Shown here one piece after another: positions 1-11,742 of a stretch of DNA of 64,000 bases; the first letter of the stretch is position 1; each line of letters opens with the position of its first letter. The DNA is taken from positions 18,754,441 to 18,818,440 of the forward strand of contig OZ022589.1 in assembly GCA_963669155.1 (NCBI GenBank). The letters run 5' to 3'. The DNA is from Arbacia lixula (lineage: Eukaryota > Echinodermata > Echinoidea > Arbacioida > Arbaciidae). The translations under genes were made by a program, and so were the position numbers. The notes beneath the pieces are model-generated. The model had not been told where the DNA came from. It did not search any database and was given only the letters and a program-made list of their open reading frames with translations.

Positions 1-669
1 AGGACTGCCCCGTCTATTAAAATAAAACGTTAAATAAATAAATAATTGCTGTTTAAAACATTTTCTTCTCAATCGCAATACTTGAAATTCAATGTGTTCA
101 GAAATAAAACACATTCGTATCTTTATTATTATCATCTGTATCTTACACAGTACATTAACACACTTTACAAAAGACCCAATTTCAAACGATTATAATTACA
201 TAATGAACAAAAAATAAAAGACACGTCGCAAATTGGAATTTCTTTTTTAAAAGGAGGAACTGGCGGAGACTGTCTAATTGTTAGTGGTAAATTATTTTAG
301 TATCTTGAGGCAGATACCTACCAGTTTCAGGGCAGAGCATCGTGGTTGTCCAACTATTTGAGACCCACTCTGCAAAATTCAGATACTTCGACTCTTTTGT
401 CAACAATGAGTTAAACAGCACTTCGAATATGTATTGTTACCATTGTCTTAATGAAATAAAAATTCATAAAGAAATCAGAGTGTATCTCAAATTATCGCAA
501 AACTAGTACCAAAATGAAAGAGAAAGAGCCAGACCAGAGCCAGTCACATCTGTCATCGCTGTCATATGCAAGACAACGTCAATCTCTCAAGAAATACTAT
601 ACCCGCCCAGGCCTTAACGCGGTATGTCTTGACAAATCCACTTTGCTTGCGCTCCTCTTACCTCGTCAG
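1..669. other. Non-coding flank and probable intron, upstream of the CD20-like exons
   Basis: I see no convincing gene in this stretch. An AATAAATAAATAA-like tail near 20-50 resembles the 3' end of an old retroelement. An open frame runs from an ATG at 514 into the exon at 670. The bases just before 670 form a pyrimidine-rich tract ending in CAG, so the 514-669 part is better read as intron than as protein. Earlier exons of the same gene, if present, lie outside the window or were not recognised. Confidence 0.4.
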
Positions 670-825
670 AGCGGGGAAATCATTCACGCATTCATCGCCG
701 TCCTCTGCTCCATCGAGTTCATTGTCGCCATCACAGCCGCCGCCGTGTGCTGCGGGGGACTGCGCAGCTGTTGTGCCTCTTCACCGATATCGACGACGAC
801 AACGACCACGACAACCACCGTGCCG
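670..825 (+). CDS. Penultimate exon of an MS4A/CD20-like small membrane protein (partial gene)
   Basis: The exon is bounded by a pyrimidine tract plus CAG before 670 and a strong GTGAGT donor at 826, and it is exactly 52 codons in phase 0. It encodes a hydrophobic helix (HAFIAVLCSIEFIVAITAAA) followed by a Cys-rich patch (VCCGGLRSCC) and a run of nine threonines. A last membrane helix carrying an LEF/IEF-type motif and followed by juxtamembrane cysteines is typical of the fourth helix of MS4A/CD20 proteins; that link is inference from this short stretch. The first three helices are not in the window. The juxtamembrane cysteines could be palmitoylated. A different small multi-pass family remains possible. 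Confidence 0.5.
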
Positions 826-1228
826 GTGAGTCAGAGTCAGTGGATGCCTGTTGGTACCTCTACTTCCACATTTGCTTCAATCCCTCCTCACCCATCGAAG
901 TCTGCCATTCATTACTCCACATCCCTATTATGAAAAGCAACTTATGTGTAATCGATTTTATAATAATGATTATGATAAACCATTTTTATATACCGCATAA
1001 CACACATACATAATAATGTCTCTATGCGCTTATGAATACGTATGTTTGTGGACTGTCTATATTGATCTTAACATTATGAAGGCATTACGTTTGCAATGTA
1101 TGGAATGCTTTTATATGTAATGTATGTGGAATGTGTGGATATAAGCTCAACTTATGTGTACATTTCTGTATGTAATAGTTCATTCAATTAATGCCTCCCT
1201 TTACATTTATCTTGTGATTTCGTTTCAG

Positions 1229-1285
1229 GTGTACTACAACCACCCTGCCCAGTCAGCAACCGTCCCGATGGAAACAAAACCTTAA
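1229..1285 (+). CDS. Terminal exon of the MS4A/CD20-like gene
   Basis: The acceptor is TTTCAG at 1223-1228. The reading frame continues in phase 0 from the exon ending at 825. It gives an 18-residue tail beginning VYYNHPAQ and ending METKP before a TAA at 1283-1285. The Tyr-rich cytosolic tail could hold phosphorylation or sorting signals (inference). The exon pair is compact, with a 403-bp intron. Confidence 0.5.
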   Translation: MYYNHPAQSATVPMETKP

Positions 1286-1606
1286 GATGTAAGAAAATAT
1301 ATATGAAGCAAAGGCAAATTACACAAATTAACGCATTTGTTGTTGAAATGTACAAACCTTCAATTTGTTTTAAAATGTGAATAATTATGATCTATAAACT
1401 TGTGAATTGAGAAATCCGTTTTCTAGATGCACTGTCCTATTCATATATACTGTTATGAAGATAATAATGATTCGCTCATGGAGTACGGAGTTTGTTTATA
1501 AGCGTTATACTATTAAATGCGGTAGTTATGTACCCACACTGTTGACATATATATACAGTACATGTTTAACGTGTTTTCGAGGCTGCAATAAGTTTCAAGG
1601 AATAAA
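1286..1606 (+). other. Likely 3' UTR of the CD20-like gene, with AATAAA signal
   Basis: AT-rich sequence follows the stop codon, with a canonical AATAAA at 1601-1606. No other coding potential is seen. The short open frame at 1407-1610 has no protein-like character. Confidence 0.4.
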
Positions 1607-1971
1607 ATGAAGATTGCAATGAGTTTTAACTAGTATTACATACGTTTAAGTCGTTCCAATCAATCATATATTGAAGCTCTAATTTTGTTCCCAATAACCT
1701 GCAATGTGATGTCGAGTTTCTCAACTATATTTGTAATACAAACAGTGTTGATTCAACGTAATATCTTATCGTTATAAGCTGTGTGAAGATTTATAAAGAA
1801 ATTACATTTTACAAAAGTGACACCTGCCTGATGCAATAGAGATATCACATCGATGTTCTACGGTAGTCCGAAGTTGAAAATCACGCTTGTAAGATTCAAT
1901 GTTGGTAAATCACCTGTCCATCATGTGAGCAAGAAGATTGATCCGCGGTAAAGGAAAGTACATGCATAAAC

Positions 1972-2693
1972 CAGGGATGTGTTAGGAAGGAGGGACAACT
2001 TGGGCATAATATATTCAAACATCTGTATTGATACTAAAGCGTGCTAATGAATGTCAGAAGCATTCCACAATCATTGCAATGTTTTGATGTCCCATGCGCG
2101 GCACTGATATGTATCTGCTGTCAACTTGGAAAGCAATATCTTTAATTCACTGTTTTGTCTCTGGAAGCTATGTTTCTTATCACATTTTTGTGCAATTTTC
2201 AAGAAAGTTACGGGCAACACCAGTAAAGATCATGTACTCGGTCGTCTACTAAATAATTGTTGAATGATGCACACACAGAGATATAAGATAATATTCTTAC
2301 TTAGACATATAACAATTTTTTCACTTACCGAAGATTTCCGCAAATGTAGGATTCAATCATTATCTAAATTATATCTTAAGCTGTTTATTTTCGTTAACAG
2401 AGTTTGCGTGCATTTGCGTGCACCTGAGATATTTTAGTAAAAAAAACTGTTTATTTTTGTTCGCTAATATCTCTTTTCCTCACAAAAGTATTGATGCAAT
2501 CCAACAGAACTGGACACGCGAAATAAGACTCTACATTTCGTTTTTTCTATCTGAGAAAAAGTTGCTACGCAATCCTGTTTGTTATTATTAAAAGACCTGA
2601 AAAGCACTTGCTGAGAAAACATTTTTCTCGGCGGTGCCACGCATGGGTTTAAAGAAAGAAAGTTGTTTCATATCATTCCATAACACATCCCTG
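1972..2693 (+). mobile_element. Non-autonomous DNA transposon, CAGGGATG family, copy 1
   Basis: The element starts CAGGGATGTGTTAGGAAGGA and ends with the inverted form CCATAACACATCCCTG. It is 722 bp and has no reading frame. Related copies lie at 5195-5918, 36650-37360 and 38337-39048 (inverted). Flanking CATAAAC and CTTAAAC match at 6 of 7 positions, which suggests a degraded 7-bp target duplication. A TIR starting CAGGG is compatible with the hAT superfamily, but the duplication is not clearly 8 bp, so the superfamily is left open. Confidence 0.75.
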
Positions 2694-2779
2694 CTTAAAC
2701 GTATTAATAGTTGTTATTACTAATAATATAATTGCGTCGGTGGCCACTCAAGTCCCAACACACGCGTAAGGAAGCGCAT

Positions 2780-3105
2780 GTGGAAGTGGCGTGGTGAAGT
2801 GGATTGTTCTTCTGACTCTCAATCAGGAGGGTAAATGTTCAAACCCAGCAGCTGACACTTGTGTTTTTTAGCAAAACATCCTAATCCCCATAGCTGCTCT
2901 GTACATAGGAGAGATATAGGATACCATCGTATCATGATCATTATATGATGTTTAATTATGTATTCTTTTCAATGTTGTTACATATTGTGTTTAGCAAAAT
3001 GTCTTTGTATAACTCCAGGGCTCTCTTGTGCAGCAGGCCCTTGGCCTCTCTGAATGAGACTACCCTGTAAATGTAAATAAAACTTGAATGAATATATAAA
3101 TGAAT
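2780..3105 (+). mobile_element. tRNA-derived SINE-like element
   Basis: A box A-like GTGGCGTGGTGAAGTGG lies at 2786-2802 and a box B-like ATGTTCAAACCC at 2835-2846, with spacing that fits a tRNA head. The 3' end carries the motif ACCCTGTAAATGTAAATAAA. A similar ACCCTG-nnn-AAATAAA tail recurs at 33110-33175 (+), 46385-46475 (+) and 8385-8460 (-, also duplicated at 11960-12035). The open frame on the opposite strand is not a gene. Confidence 0.5.
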
Positions 3106-3109
3106 TATT

Positions 3110-3680
3110 ATATTACCTGGTAATATGACTGTATGAAATGCATGGAGTGCATTGGAAAATATCACATGCATTCGTCTGCACCTCACTCATGTCAATAGGA
3201 CGCGTTGCGATGTCAACTGGCATAGCACGGTTCAGCTAAAGTTCGAATGGTATTCATTGCTAGTGACGTTTCAGAACGAAGAAAAGTTTATTATGTACTT
3301 TCTAGTCAGACTTCTTGTATCACGAAAACTAAATTTTGTTGAGCATTGCTAAACCTCTGGTTGCATTTATATAATCATTAGTGTTAGCTGATAACGTCTC
3401 ACAAACTTACGGTACATGCTTTTGATAATGGTTGATTATTGCAAATGTATATAGTATAATTGTTTAAACAATTGATGTAGCACATTACGTGAAAGTTTTC
3501 ATTTTGTTTGATCAAATGATAATCACTTTTTAATAAACTATACATGTGCCAAAAACTTTTGCTTAATGACATGTAATGTATTTATAAGTATCGAATTAAT
3601 GCTAACAGAGTGCAATTTCTTAACAAACATGTCACATGAAGTTAATATCAAATGATTTATATAATCTGCACGCGACCTAT
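3110..3680. other. AT-rich spacer, nothing recognised
   Basis: No protein-like reading frame, RNA gene or repeat structure was recognised here. Confidence 0.4.
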
Positions 3681-3685
3681 CCGAA

Positions 3686-3770
3686 ATGAATGGTGTACAT
3701 AAAGGCTCAGTCCTGGGACCGTTTTTCTTTCGTTTATACTTGAAAGCGAGTTATCTTGATGATATCTCTC
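3686..3770 (+). pseudogene. Short LINE reverse-transcriptase relic
   Basis: The frame reads NGVHKGSVLGPFFFRLYLK. This resembles the conserved LINE RT block around G-V-P-Q-G-S-V-L-G-P. Only this block can be recognised and the flanks have decayed. It is a very old, 5'- and 3'-truncated fragment. Confidence 0.4.
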
Positions 3771-3894
3771 ATAGACATACATTTTCCAGCAAAATACTTT
3801 CAGCTTTTTGTGCCCTTCTCATCCACAAAGCGATGCATCAGCTAGAGGCAAACGAAGTTATTTTTTTCTTTGCCATTTTTGTTCACTTTTAATG

Positions 3895-4500
3895 GGAATT
3901 TAAACTTTCTTTAGAATCAACTTATAAAGCTACTTCAAATCTATACATTGAGGAAAAAAAAATAAAAAATGGATCTATCCCCTTTTGCAAATGAGCTTTT
4001 CGAATAGGCTGCAGCTTATTATCAAATATTATGTGAATATGCACAAACATAAAGAGAGGCTCTCATGTGTTCATTACGTTTGTCATGCTCAGTGGGAGTC
4101 TAAATACAGCATATGCTACGTGACGTGTATTATTGCAGTCAAATCCTTCACGTTAGTGTACCTTGTACTGAGCAGACGGAATCTGCGATCTCCATGCTCG
4201 AGTACAACGCATGTCATGGCTAACTCGTTGTACGTACTACATGTAGGTCATAATGACTGTCAAAGAGTCGTACTGCCTTGCTCTATCTTCCTCTATCCTT
4301 TTATCACCTGTAAACCTAGTGTGAACTTTATTCCTTCTAATGATACTAGCCGAATTATTTCATTAATTATTCAGCTACAAACTTGGTACTGAAAGCAAAA
4401 CTGCCGTCATTGATGGCAAAATCCCCCACCCCACCCACCGCATCTCATCACCTTATGAATCAAAGATTCTGAAGAAAGAAAAATACTACCACAATGGTTC
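3895..4500. other. Spacer, nothing recognised
   Basis: An open frame at 3985-4392 has no family resemblance and no splice context. I treat it as chance. Confidence 0.3.
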
Positions 4501-4579
4501 AAAATTCCCCTTTTGGCATTCCGATTTCACAATCGGGGGTTATCAGCGCGTGTATGTGTATCGGTGTATGGCGTGCATG

Positions 4580-4605
4580 CGTGTGTGTGAGGGAGAGAGA
4601 TTGAG

Positions 4606-4701
<96 letters not shown>

Positions 4702-4827
4702 GATAGAGAGAGAGTGAGGGAGAGAAACAGAGAGAGAGAGAGAGAGAGAGTGGTTGAGAGAGAAATATGTGTGTATGTGCGTGAGAGAGAGAGAGAGTGG
4801 TTGAGAGAGAAATATGTGTGTATGTGC

Positions 4828-4912
<85 letters not shown>

Positions 4913-5125
4913 AAACGTGTAATAGAAAGAAACAATGGAAATAACTACAAGAAAAAGAAAGATAAATAGAGAGAGTGGTGAACAAAATGGAATAAGGAGG
5001 GAGGGGGGAGGTCGGTGTATGTGTGTATGCATATGTGTGAGGGAGAGATGTTGAGAGAGAGAGAGAGAGAGGTGTGTGTATGTGTGTGTGTATGTGTCTG
5101 TGTGTGTATGTGTGTGTAATATTTT
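4580..5125. repeat. Compound (GA)n/(GT)n microsatellite
   Basis: Alternating AG and TG tracts include a pure (TG)n run at about 4628-4692 and long (AG)n at about 4835-4910. Low-complexity open frames arise on both strands and are not genes. Confidence 0.95.
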
Positions 5126-5194
5126 CATACACATAAACACGGAGAGACATGGATATAGGCCCAGTGTCCACACACAAACATTTCATGGTATGGC

Positions 5195-5918
5195 CAGGGA
5201 GGTGTTATGAAGGAGTAGAGACTCGAGCATAATACATTCAAACATCTGTATGGGTTCTAAAGCGTGCTCATGCATGTCAAAAGAATTCCATAATCATGAC
5301 AATGCTTTGATGTTCCATGTGCCGAGCCGACATTTAGCTGATGTCAACTTGAAAAGAAATTTCTTTAATTTCCCATTTGTCTGTGGACGTTTTGTTTTTG
5401 ACAAATTCGTTTGCAAACTATAAGGAAGTTAACGGCAGATAATGACAGATCCTAATACTCATGCTTTTGTTTCGAAAAGTATTGAGGAATCATTAAAAAT
5501 CGGACATATAAGCTATTTGTATTACTTACAAAATTGACCAATTTCTTCACTTTCCGACAACTTTGGGAAATTTGGGAGATTCAACCACCCTCAAAATGAT
5601 ATATTAAGCTGTGTGTTATCATTAACGGCGTTTGTGTGTGTTTGCATGAAGCAGAGATATTTTACTTGAAAAACTTGTTTATTTGTGTTTGCTGATACCT
5701 GTTGTGCTCATGGAAGTATTAATTCCATTAACAGAACGGGAGAAGCGAAATGAGACTGTACATTTCTTTTGTTCTCTCTGAGAAACCGTTGCCACACAAT
5801 CACGCTCATAATTGTTCAACCACCTGAACAGCACCTGTTGAGAACACATAACTTAGCGGCTTGGCACATGGGTTCAAAGAAAGAAAGTTGCTTCCTATCC
5901 TTCCATAACACATCCCTG
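5195..5918 (+). mobile_element. Non-autonomous DNA transposon, CAGGGATG family, copy 2
   Basis: A 724-bp copy that begins CAGGGAGGTGTTATG and ends CCATAACACATCCCTG. It is flanked on both sides by the same 7 bases, GTATGGC (5188-5194 and 5919-5925), the clearest target duplication in the family here. It has no coding capacity. Confidence 0.8.
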
Positions 5919-5946
5919 GTATGGCCATACCAAAACGGTATACCTA

Positions 5947-6576
5947 CAGTTGAGGCCAGAAGTTTACATACACCCAGGAAATTCAAGGAAGAGTAGACAC
6001 TTGCCAAACTTCATAATATTTACTGTATCTTATAAAATATTTGTGGTATCATAACGAATTTGATATCAAACAAATGAGTATGTCATACCCCTTCATCACA
6101 TTGATTTGTTATCAAGAGCTGAAAATATTTACGTTTAATTTTTCCCAGAAAATATTCATATTTTAGACAAATTGAAAATTAAAACTTGACAAAAATATTT
6201 CATTTTTGTGCTAGTTACTTCTCAACAGAAACATTTCAGAGTACAATATTTTGTTCAGTGGTGACATATCATGATAGAAAATATAATATATATCATAGAT
6301 TTGACATTGATATATTTCTATGAAACGATGTTTGAAAATACAATAACAAACAATAGAACACATTTGGAAGAATATTACTCTTTTTCTTCAAAGAAAATTC
6401 CAACTGCCATATAATTTAATCCCAACGGCATTCCAATCATGTGAAAGAACTTGATACGTTTTTTCATTTGATACCAAATTCGTCATGTAAGTATTTATAG
6501 CACATTTTACCATGTTTAGCACAGGCATAAATTTCACTAAATTCCATGGGTGTATGTAAACTTTTGGCCTCAAATG
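5947..6576 (+). mobile_element. Tc1-like non-autonomous element
   Basis: The left end CAGTTGAGGCCAGAAG is followed by TTTACATACACCC. The right end carries the inverted copy, GGGTGTATGTAAAC then TTTTGGCCTCAAATG. TA dinucleotides flank both ends (5945-5946 and 6577-6578), as expected for Tc1/mariner insertion. The TIR strongly resembles Tc1-family termini. The element is 630 bp, AT-rich, and has no transposase. Its right two-thirds are included in the downstream tandem duplication. Confidence 0.8.
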
Positions 6577-6949
6577 TATATGTCGAATAACATGTATAAA
6601 GAATCACCATATAGCGAACAGAGTATCCACATGAACAAGAAATCTATACTGGAACTTTTCTAAAAATCGTCGTTTAGCGACCAGGGTCCTGCCAGTCTCC
6701 GACAAGTCATGTCCGAGGAGCGTGATTTAGTTTGAGTTGATTGGGTGTTTTGAGCGAGCGGTCACGCTAAGCTCTGCCCAATTATACGACATACCGCTAG
6801 TGATGTCCACACACACGATGAACCGTGATAAAGGGTGATTCCTTATACCGTTCTAGATCGAAACCATGCTCAGACCCATATTTTTATGCTAAAACTTTAA
6901 AATAAAATACAAAGATTCAGCCTCCACACGCAGAATTTCGTAGTAGACC

Positions 6950-8127
6950 CCCCCGGGGCGGGGGAGGGGGGCACTCACATACATTGGTGGTTTGGGGAGG
7001 TGCCGCTTTGAAGATCCCCCTTTTGAGACCTCGATATCCGTTCTTTAGATCCTCTATATCCTACGCATGGCGTAAGTTCCGCGAAAGTTCCGCTCCTTAG
7101 CCTCCCCGCTGTGCCCCTCCCTCCGTTCCCCAGGTCCGCCGTTTGCGCCTGCCTAATTTGTCCCCACTGAGCTGAGCCGATCGAGCACAGTTCGTGCAGC
7201 TTGCTACGCTTCAACGTCAACCCGGCCGCCCGACCCGCCGGCCGAGCGAGCTGCAAGAAAACCCTGACGTAAACACAACGCGTCGCATGTGCAGCGAGGA
7301 TATTTCGTCCGGGATCAATCATTTTCATATAAAACTTAGTAATCAGTTCCAGTGACCTCACTTCTTAATGTGAAGTTCCCATGACCCCATTTTTTCACTT
7401 TGTTAAAGACAGCTAGTCCCTTTTTCAGATCACCACAAAACCATCGAAACATTGGCAAAACATATAGAGAAGTGTTAGCAAGCTCTATATTCACAATTTT
7501 AAACTGATACGTAGTGAAAAATTCAAAGAATGCACGTAAACAACGTCTGATTAATAGTTTTACCTCAGGCTCTTAGCAGTTTGTGTTGAAATATCTGCTT
7601 TATTGATTAATCTGTTTATTAAATTAAAAAACGCATTATGACAAAAAAATGCTCTATGGAATGAATCATCCCCAAAGTTTGGTAGTTACTCAAAAAATTA
7701 GGATTTCACACATGCATAATAACCACATAGATACTGTAACAAAGACTAATACTTTTTTCGTACCACGAAAAAAGTCGGTTTGAAATTTAACGGCTGAATT
7801 TTTTACATATACAGAAAGCTTCAACATGCTATATTCTTAGAAATGGTCTTGAATCACACTTTCTTCAATTTACGATCGTGATAGACGATTTCAAATTTTA
7901 AGCTTGCAAAAGGGACGGACTATCTTTAATTTGTTTTGCAGTTCTGTAGACCCTGTTTTTCACAATGCCGGTATATTTTTAGCCCCGGATTTTTGGTTCC
8001 TACGAACCCAAATTTTTTATGCAGATTTTACCTTTGTAGTCAGTTCCTTAGATCCCCATTTCAGGGTTTCGTGAGGCACACCCCCAACCAAAATATAATT
8101 TGAGTGCCCCCCCCCCCCCCCCCCGGG
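6950..8127. mobile_element. Element with G/C-rich inverted ends (unit A)
   Basis: The ends are inverted: CCCGGGGCGGGGG...GGGGGGCACTC on the left (to 6976) and GAGTGCCCCCC...CCCGGG on the right. Direct AGTAGA- and AGTAAA-like flanks hint at a degraded target duplication. An unusually GC-rich island sits at about 7060-7300. The 128-codon minus-strand frame across that island has no recognisable domain. The end motif resembles the better-defined element at 25645-26177. Confidence 0.55.
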
Positions 8128-8139
8128 AGTAAATCTATG

Positions 8140-8167
8140 CCGAAACGGTATAGCTATACCGTTTCGG
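8140..8167. repeat. Perfect 28-bp palindrome
   Basis: CCGAAACGGTATAG is followed immediately by its reverse complement CTATACCGTTTCGG. A second, imperfect palindrome follows at about 8188-8217 (TGTATAAAGCGTAG / CTATACGCTTCATACA). Both are repeated in unit B at 11715. Confidence 0.9.
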
Positions 8168-8384
8168 AATAGCTTTACAAAGCATGTATAAAGCGTAGCT
8201 ATACGCTTCATACATCCTTGGCTATACGATGATTTATGTGTGTGTGGACACACTGAGAGACAGACAGACAGACAGAAAACCTGCCATTATGTACTTTCAC
8301 CCACCTCCAAAATAGCGAAATAAAAAAAGAAAATGTTTCCTCGCAACTTACCCCTTGCTATGATTTTATTTATTCTATTTCACG

Positions 8385-8460
8385 TTTTATTTAGACAGGG
8401 TAGTTCTTTCAGTCTCGAGGACTGCTTTCCAAAGGAGCCCTGTGATACAAATTATGTAAA
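8385..8460 (-). mobile_element. SINE/LINE 3' tail fragment (unit A)
   Basis: Read on the minus strand, it shows an ACTACCCTGTCTAAATAAAA tail like the one ending the SINE at 2780-3105. No upstream body is recognised. Confidence 0.35.
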
Positions 8461-8765
8461 CATATCACAGCATGTAACATTCAAGTACAATTGATACAAA
8501 GATCAGATATAACCATAACAAAGATTAACAAAAAAACACATTTGAGGGAGAAAAAAACAGATAAAAAGAAGTCACGCAAATGTGTAAGTGACTAAGTGAT
8601 TTCCCCCCCCCCCCCCCTTCCCTTAGCACAACGCAGTGCCCGGGTGTATCTTGATATGAATTATAATAAAATATTATATTCCGTGCTACCACGTTGGCAC
8701 CTTGAGTGATAATGGAACAATGTGCTTAAATGAACAGATTGTGAGAGGAAGGAGAATCATGAATA

Positions 8766-9060
8766 CATAATGTGATAAGTGGAGAGAAAAGGCAATGCAA
8801 GATGGAGATCAGAGAGAAGAGAGAAAGCGGAAGAGATAGAAAGAGGGAGAAAGAAAGAGAAAAGCAAAAGGAAAACGAACGAAAGAAAGAGAGAGTGGTG
8901 GAGTGAGGCACACATGAAGGGCGAAAGAGTGGCAAAGACAGTGAGAGTAAGGGAGGCAGAGAGAGAAATGAGATAAGATAAAGGAAGAAAGGGGCACACA
9001 TGCAGATGGACAAAAAAAAAACAAGGAAAGAAGAAAAGTCAAAGAGAAATATAGGAAAGA
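8766..9060. repeat. Purine-rich low-complexity tract (unit A)
   Basis: GA/GAAA-rich sequence that produces spurious open frames rich in E/R/K on + and L/S/F on -. No gene. Confidence 0.85.
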
Positions 9061-9291
9061 CAGAAAGAGCTGTTGATAGGGAAAGCATAAACCAGAGCCA
9101 TCTATACACGGAGTTTAACATGTAAGGAGATCTATAAATGATATGCGCCATGCTGGTACTTATTGAAACTGAGTAGGGGGGACTATGCATGGCTCAGTCT
9201 GTGGATAACGATATAGAGACAGAATGGAAGAGAGCAGGAACGATATGAAAGAGAGAGACCGCTCAGTAACTGTGGAAAGCAAGGCACATTG

Positions 9292-9376
9292 ATGTTGGCA
9301 ATCAAAGCTTCCACTTCTGCGCACTTCCTCGTTCTAATTTTCGTGTTCAACGCCTGCATATTATATCTCATACCAG
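9292..9376 (+). CDS. Candidate signal-peptide first exon (unit A)
   Basis: An ATG at 9292 opens 28 codons with a hydrophobic core (HFLVLIFVFNACILYLI). They run into a good donor (CCAG then GTGAGT) at 9377, leaving phase 1. A short signal-peptide exon ending in phase 1 is the classic start of genes for secreted or surface proteins. No matching phase-1 second exon was recognised downstream, so this could be an orphaned exon or chance. It is copied exactly at 12867-12951. Confidence 0.3.
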
Positions 9377-9749
9377 GTGAGTATCCTTTTAGTATCCCGT
9401 CTTTCTGAGCGGTGTATTATCTGGAATAACCACTATCGCTCTAAAGCAGATCCGTATTCATGAATGTTGTAAAACACTTGTTTATACGATCAAGCTGAGT
9501 ATTCTCCTACCTAGCTAATAAATTTGAACGTAGTACTTGATTGTTATGCTCAGCCTCCGTAGCACCTAGCAGTGTTCGGGATACCTTTCATTACTGCACT
9601 CCCTCTTCTGTCGTATTGTATTATAATTGTATGAATTCTTTTCTACATCGAGTGGGAAAAAAGTAAATAGAATTCACCTAATTTTCGCCCTATCGTATTA
9701 TATTTTTATGTCATGAATGTGTTGGTGCGAGGAATTACAAAAAAGTTAG
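9377..9749. other. Spacer at the end of unit A
   Basis: AT-rich sequence with no recognised gene. It ends at the duplication junction near 9749/9750. Confidence 0.5.
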
Positions 9750-10151
9750 AAAATTAAAACTTGACAAAAATATTTCATTTTTGTGCTAGTTACTTCTCAA
9801 CAGAAACATTTCAGAGTACAATATTTTGTTCAGTGGTGACATATCATGATAGAAAATATAATATATATCATAGATTTGACATTGATATATTTCTATGAAA
9901 CGATGTTTGAAAATACAATAACAAACAATAGAACACATTTGGAAGAATATTACTCTTTTTCTTCAAAGAAAATTCCAACTGCCATATAATTTAATCCCAA
10001 CGGCATTCCAATCATGTGAAAGAACTTGATACGTTTTTTCATTTGATACCAAATTCGTCATGTAAGTATTTATAGCACATTTTACCATGTTTAGCACAGG
10101 CATAAATTTCACTAAATTCCATGGGTGTATGTAAACTTTTGGCCTCAAATG
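9750..10151 (+). mobile_element. Truncated Tc1-like element (right part only)
   Basis: Copy of 6175-6576. The left terminal repeat is missing because the duplication breakpoint lies inside the element. The right end (GTGTATGTAAACTTTTGGCC) and the trailing TA are preserved. Confidence 0.85.
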
Positions 10152-10524
10152 TATATGTCGAATAACATGTATAAAGAATCACCATATAGCGAACAGAGTA
10201 TCCACATGAACAAGAAATCTATACTGGAACTTTTCTAAAAATCGTCGTTTAGCGACCAGGGTCCTGCCAGTCTCCGACAAGTCATGTCCGAGGAGCGTGA
10301 TTTAGTTTGAGTTGATTGGGTGTTTTGAGCGAGCGGTCACGCTAAGCTCTGCCCAATTATACGACATACCGCTAGTGATGTCCACACACACGATGAACCG
10401 TGATAAAGGGTGATTCCTTATACCGTTCTAGATCGAAACCATGCTCAGACCCATATTTTTATGCTAAAACTTTAAAATAAAATACAAAGATTCAGCCTCC
10501 ACACGCAGAATTTCGTAGTAGACC

Positions 10525-11702
10525 CCCCCGGGGCGGGGGAGGGGGGCACTCACATACATTGGTGGTTTGGGGAGGTGCCGCTTTGAAGATCCCCCTTTTG
10601 AGACCTCGATATCCGTTCTTTAGATCCTCTATATCCTACGCATGGCGTAAGTTCCGCGAAAGTTCCGCTCCTTAGCCTCCCCGCTGTGCCCCTCCCTCCG
10701 TTCCCCAGGTCCGCCGTTTGCGCCTGCCTAATTTGTCCCCACTGAGCTGAGCCGATCGAGCACAGTTCGTGCAGCTTGCTACGCTTCAACGTCAACCCGG
10801 CCGCCCGACCCGCCGGCCGAGCGAGCTGCAAGAAAACCCTGACGTAAACACAACGCGTCGCATGTGCAGCGAGGATATTTCGTCCGGGATCAATCATTTT
10901 CATATAAAACTTAGTAATCAGTTCCAGTGACCTCACTTCTTAATGTGAAGTTCCCATGACCCCATTTTTTCACTTTGTTAAAGACAGCTAGTCCCTTTTT
11001 CAGATCACCACAAAACCATCGAAACATTGGCAAAACATATAGAGAAGTGTTAGCAAGCTCTATATTCACAATTTTAAACTGATACGTAGTGAAAAATTCA
11101 AAGAATGCACGTAAACAACGTCTGATTAATAGTTTTACCTCAGGCTCTTAGCAGTTTGTGTTGAAATATCTGCTTTATTGATTAATCTGTTTATTAAATT
11201 AAAAAACGCATTATGACAAAAAAATGCTCTATGGAATGAATCATCCCCAAAGTTTGGTAGTTACTCAAAAAATTAGGATTTCACACATGCATAATAACCA
11301 CATAGATACTGTAACAAAGACTAATACTTTTTTCGTACCACGAAAAAAGTCGGTTTGAAATTTAACGGCTGAATTTTTTACATATACAGAAAGCTTCAAC
11401 ATGCTATATTCTTAGAAATGGTCTTGAATCACACTTTCTTCAATTTACGATCGTGATAGACGATTTCAAATTTTAAGCTTGCAAAAGGGACGGACTATCT
11501 TTAATTTGTTTTGCAGTTCTGTAGACCCTGTTTTTCACAATGCCGGTATATTTTTAGCCCCGGATTTTTGGTTCCTACGAACCCAAATTTTTTATGCAGA
11601 TTTTACCTTTGTAGTCAGTTCCTTAGATCCCCATTTCAGGGTTTCGTGAGGCACACCCCCAACCAAAATATAATTTGAGTGCCCCCCCCCCCCCCCCCCG
11701 GG
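10525..11702. mobile_element. Element with G/C-rich inverted ends (unit B)
   Basis: Exact copy of the 6950-8127 element, with the same GC-rich island and the same C-run length. Confidence 0.55.
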
Positions 11703-11714
11703 AGTAAATCTATG

Positions 11715-11742
11715 CCGAAACGGTATAGCTATACCGTTTCGG
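11715..11742. repeat. Perfect 28-bp palindrome (unit B)
   Basis: Copy of the palindrome at 8140-8167. Confidence 0.9.

Larger units (their letters stand above)
6175..9749 (+). repeat. Tandem duplication unit A (3,575 bp)
   Basis: Every stretch compared with 9750-13324 matches at a constant offset of 3,575 bases. This includes an 18-C run (8107-8124 against 11682-11699) and a 15-C run. The match stops at 6173/9748 on the left and at 9751/13326 on the right, with only a 1-2 base overlap at the junction. The unit holds the right part of the Tc1-like element, a G/C-ended element, palindromes, a SINE tail, a purine tract and a candidate signal-peptide exon. Confidence 0.95.

Noticed and set aside
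514-669. N-terminal extension of the CD20-like frame from an ATG at 514
   Set aside because: A good acceptor just before 670 and a polar, unfamiliar sequence upstream favour an intron.
4499-5186. Long Ser/Leu/His/Thr-rich open frames on the minus strand
   Set aside because: They are translations of (GA)n and (GT)n microsatellites.
6975-7361. 128-codon minus-strand frame (and its copy at 10550-10936)
   Set aside because: Lies across a GC-rich island within a transposon-like element. No domain recognised and no ATG or splice context that supports a gene.
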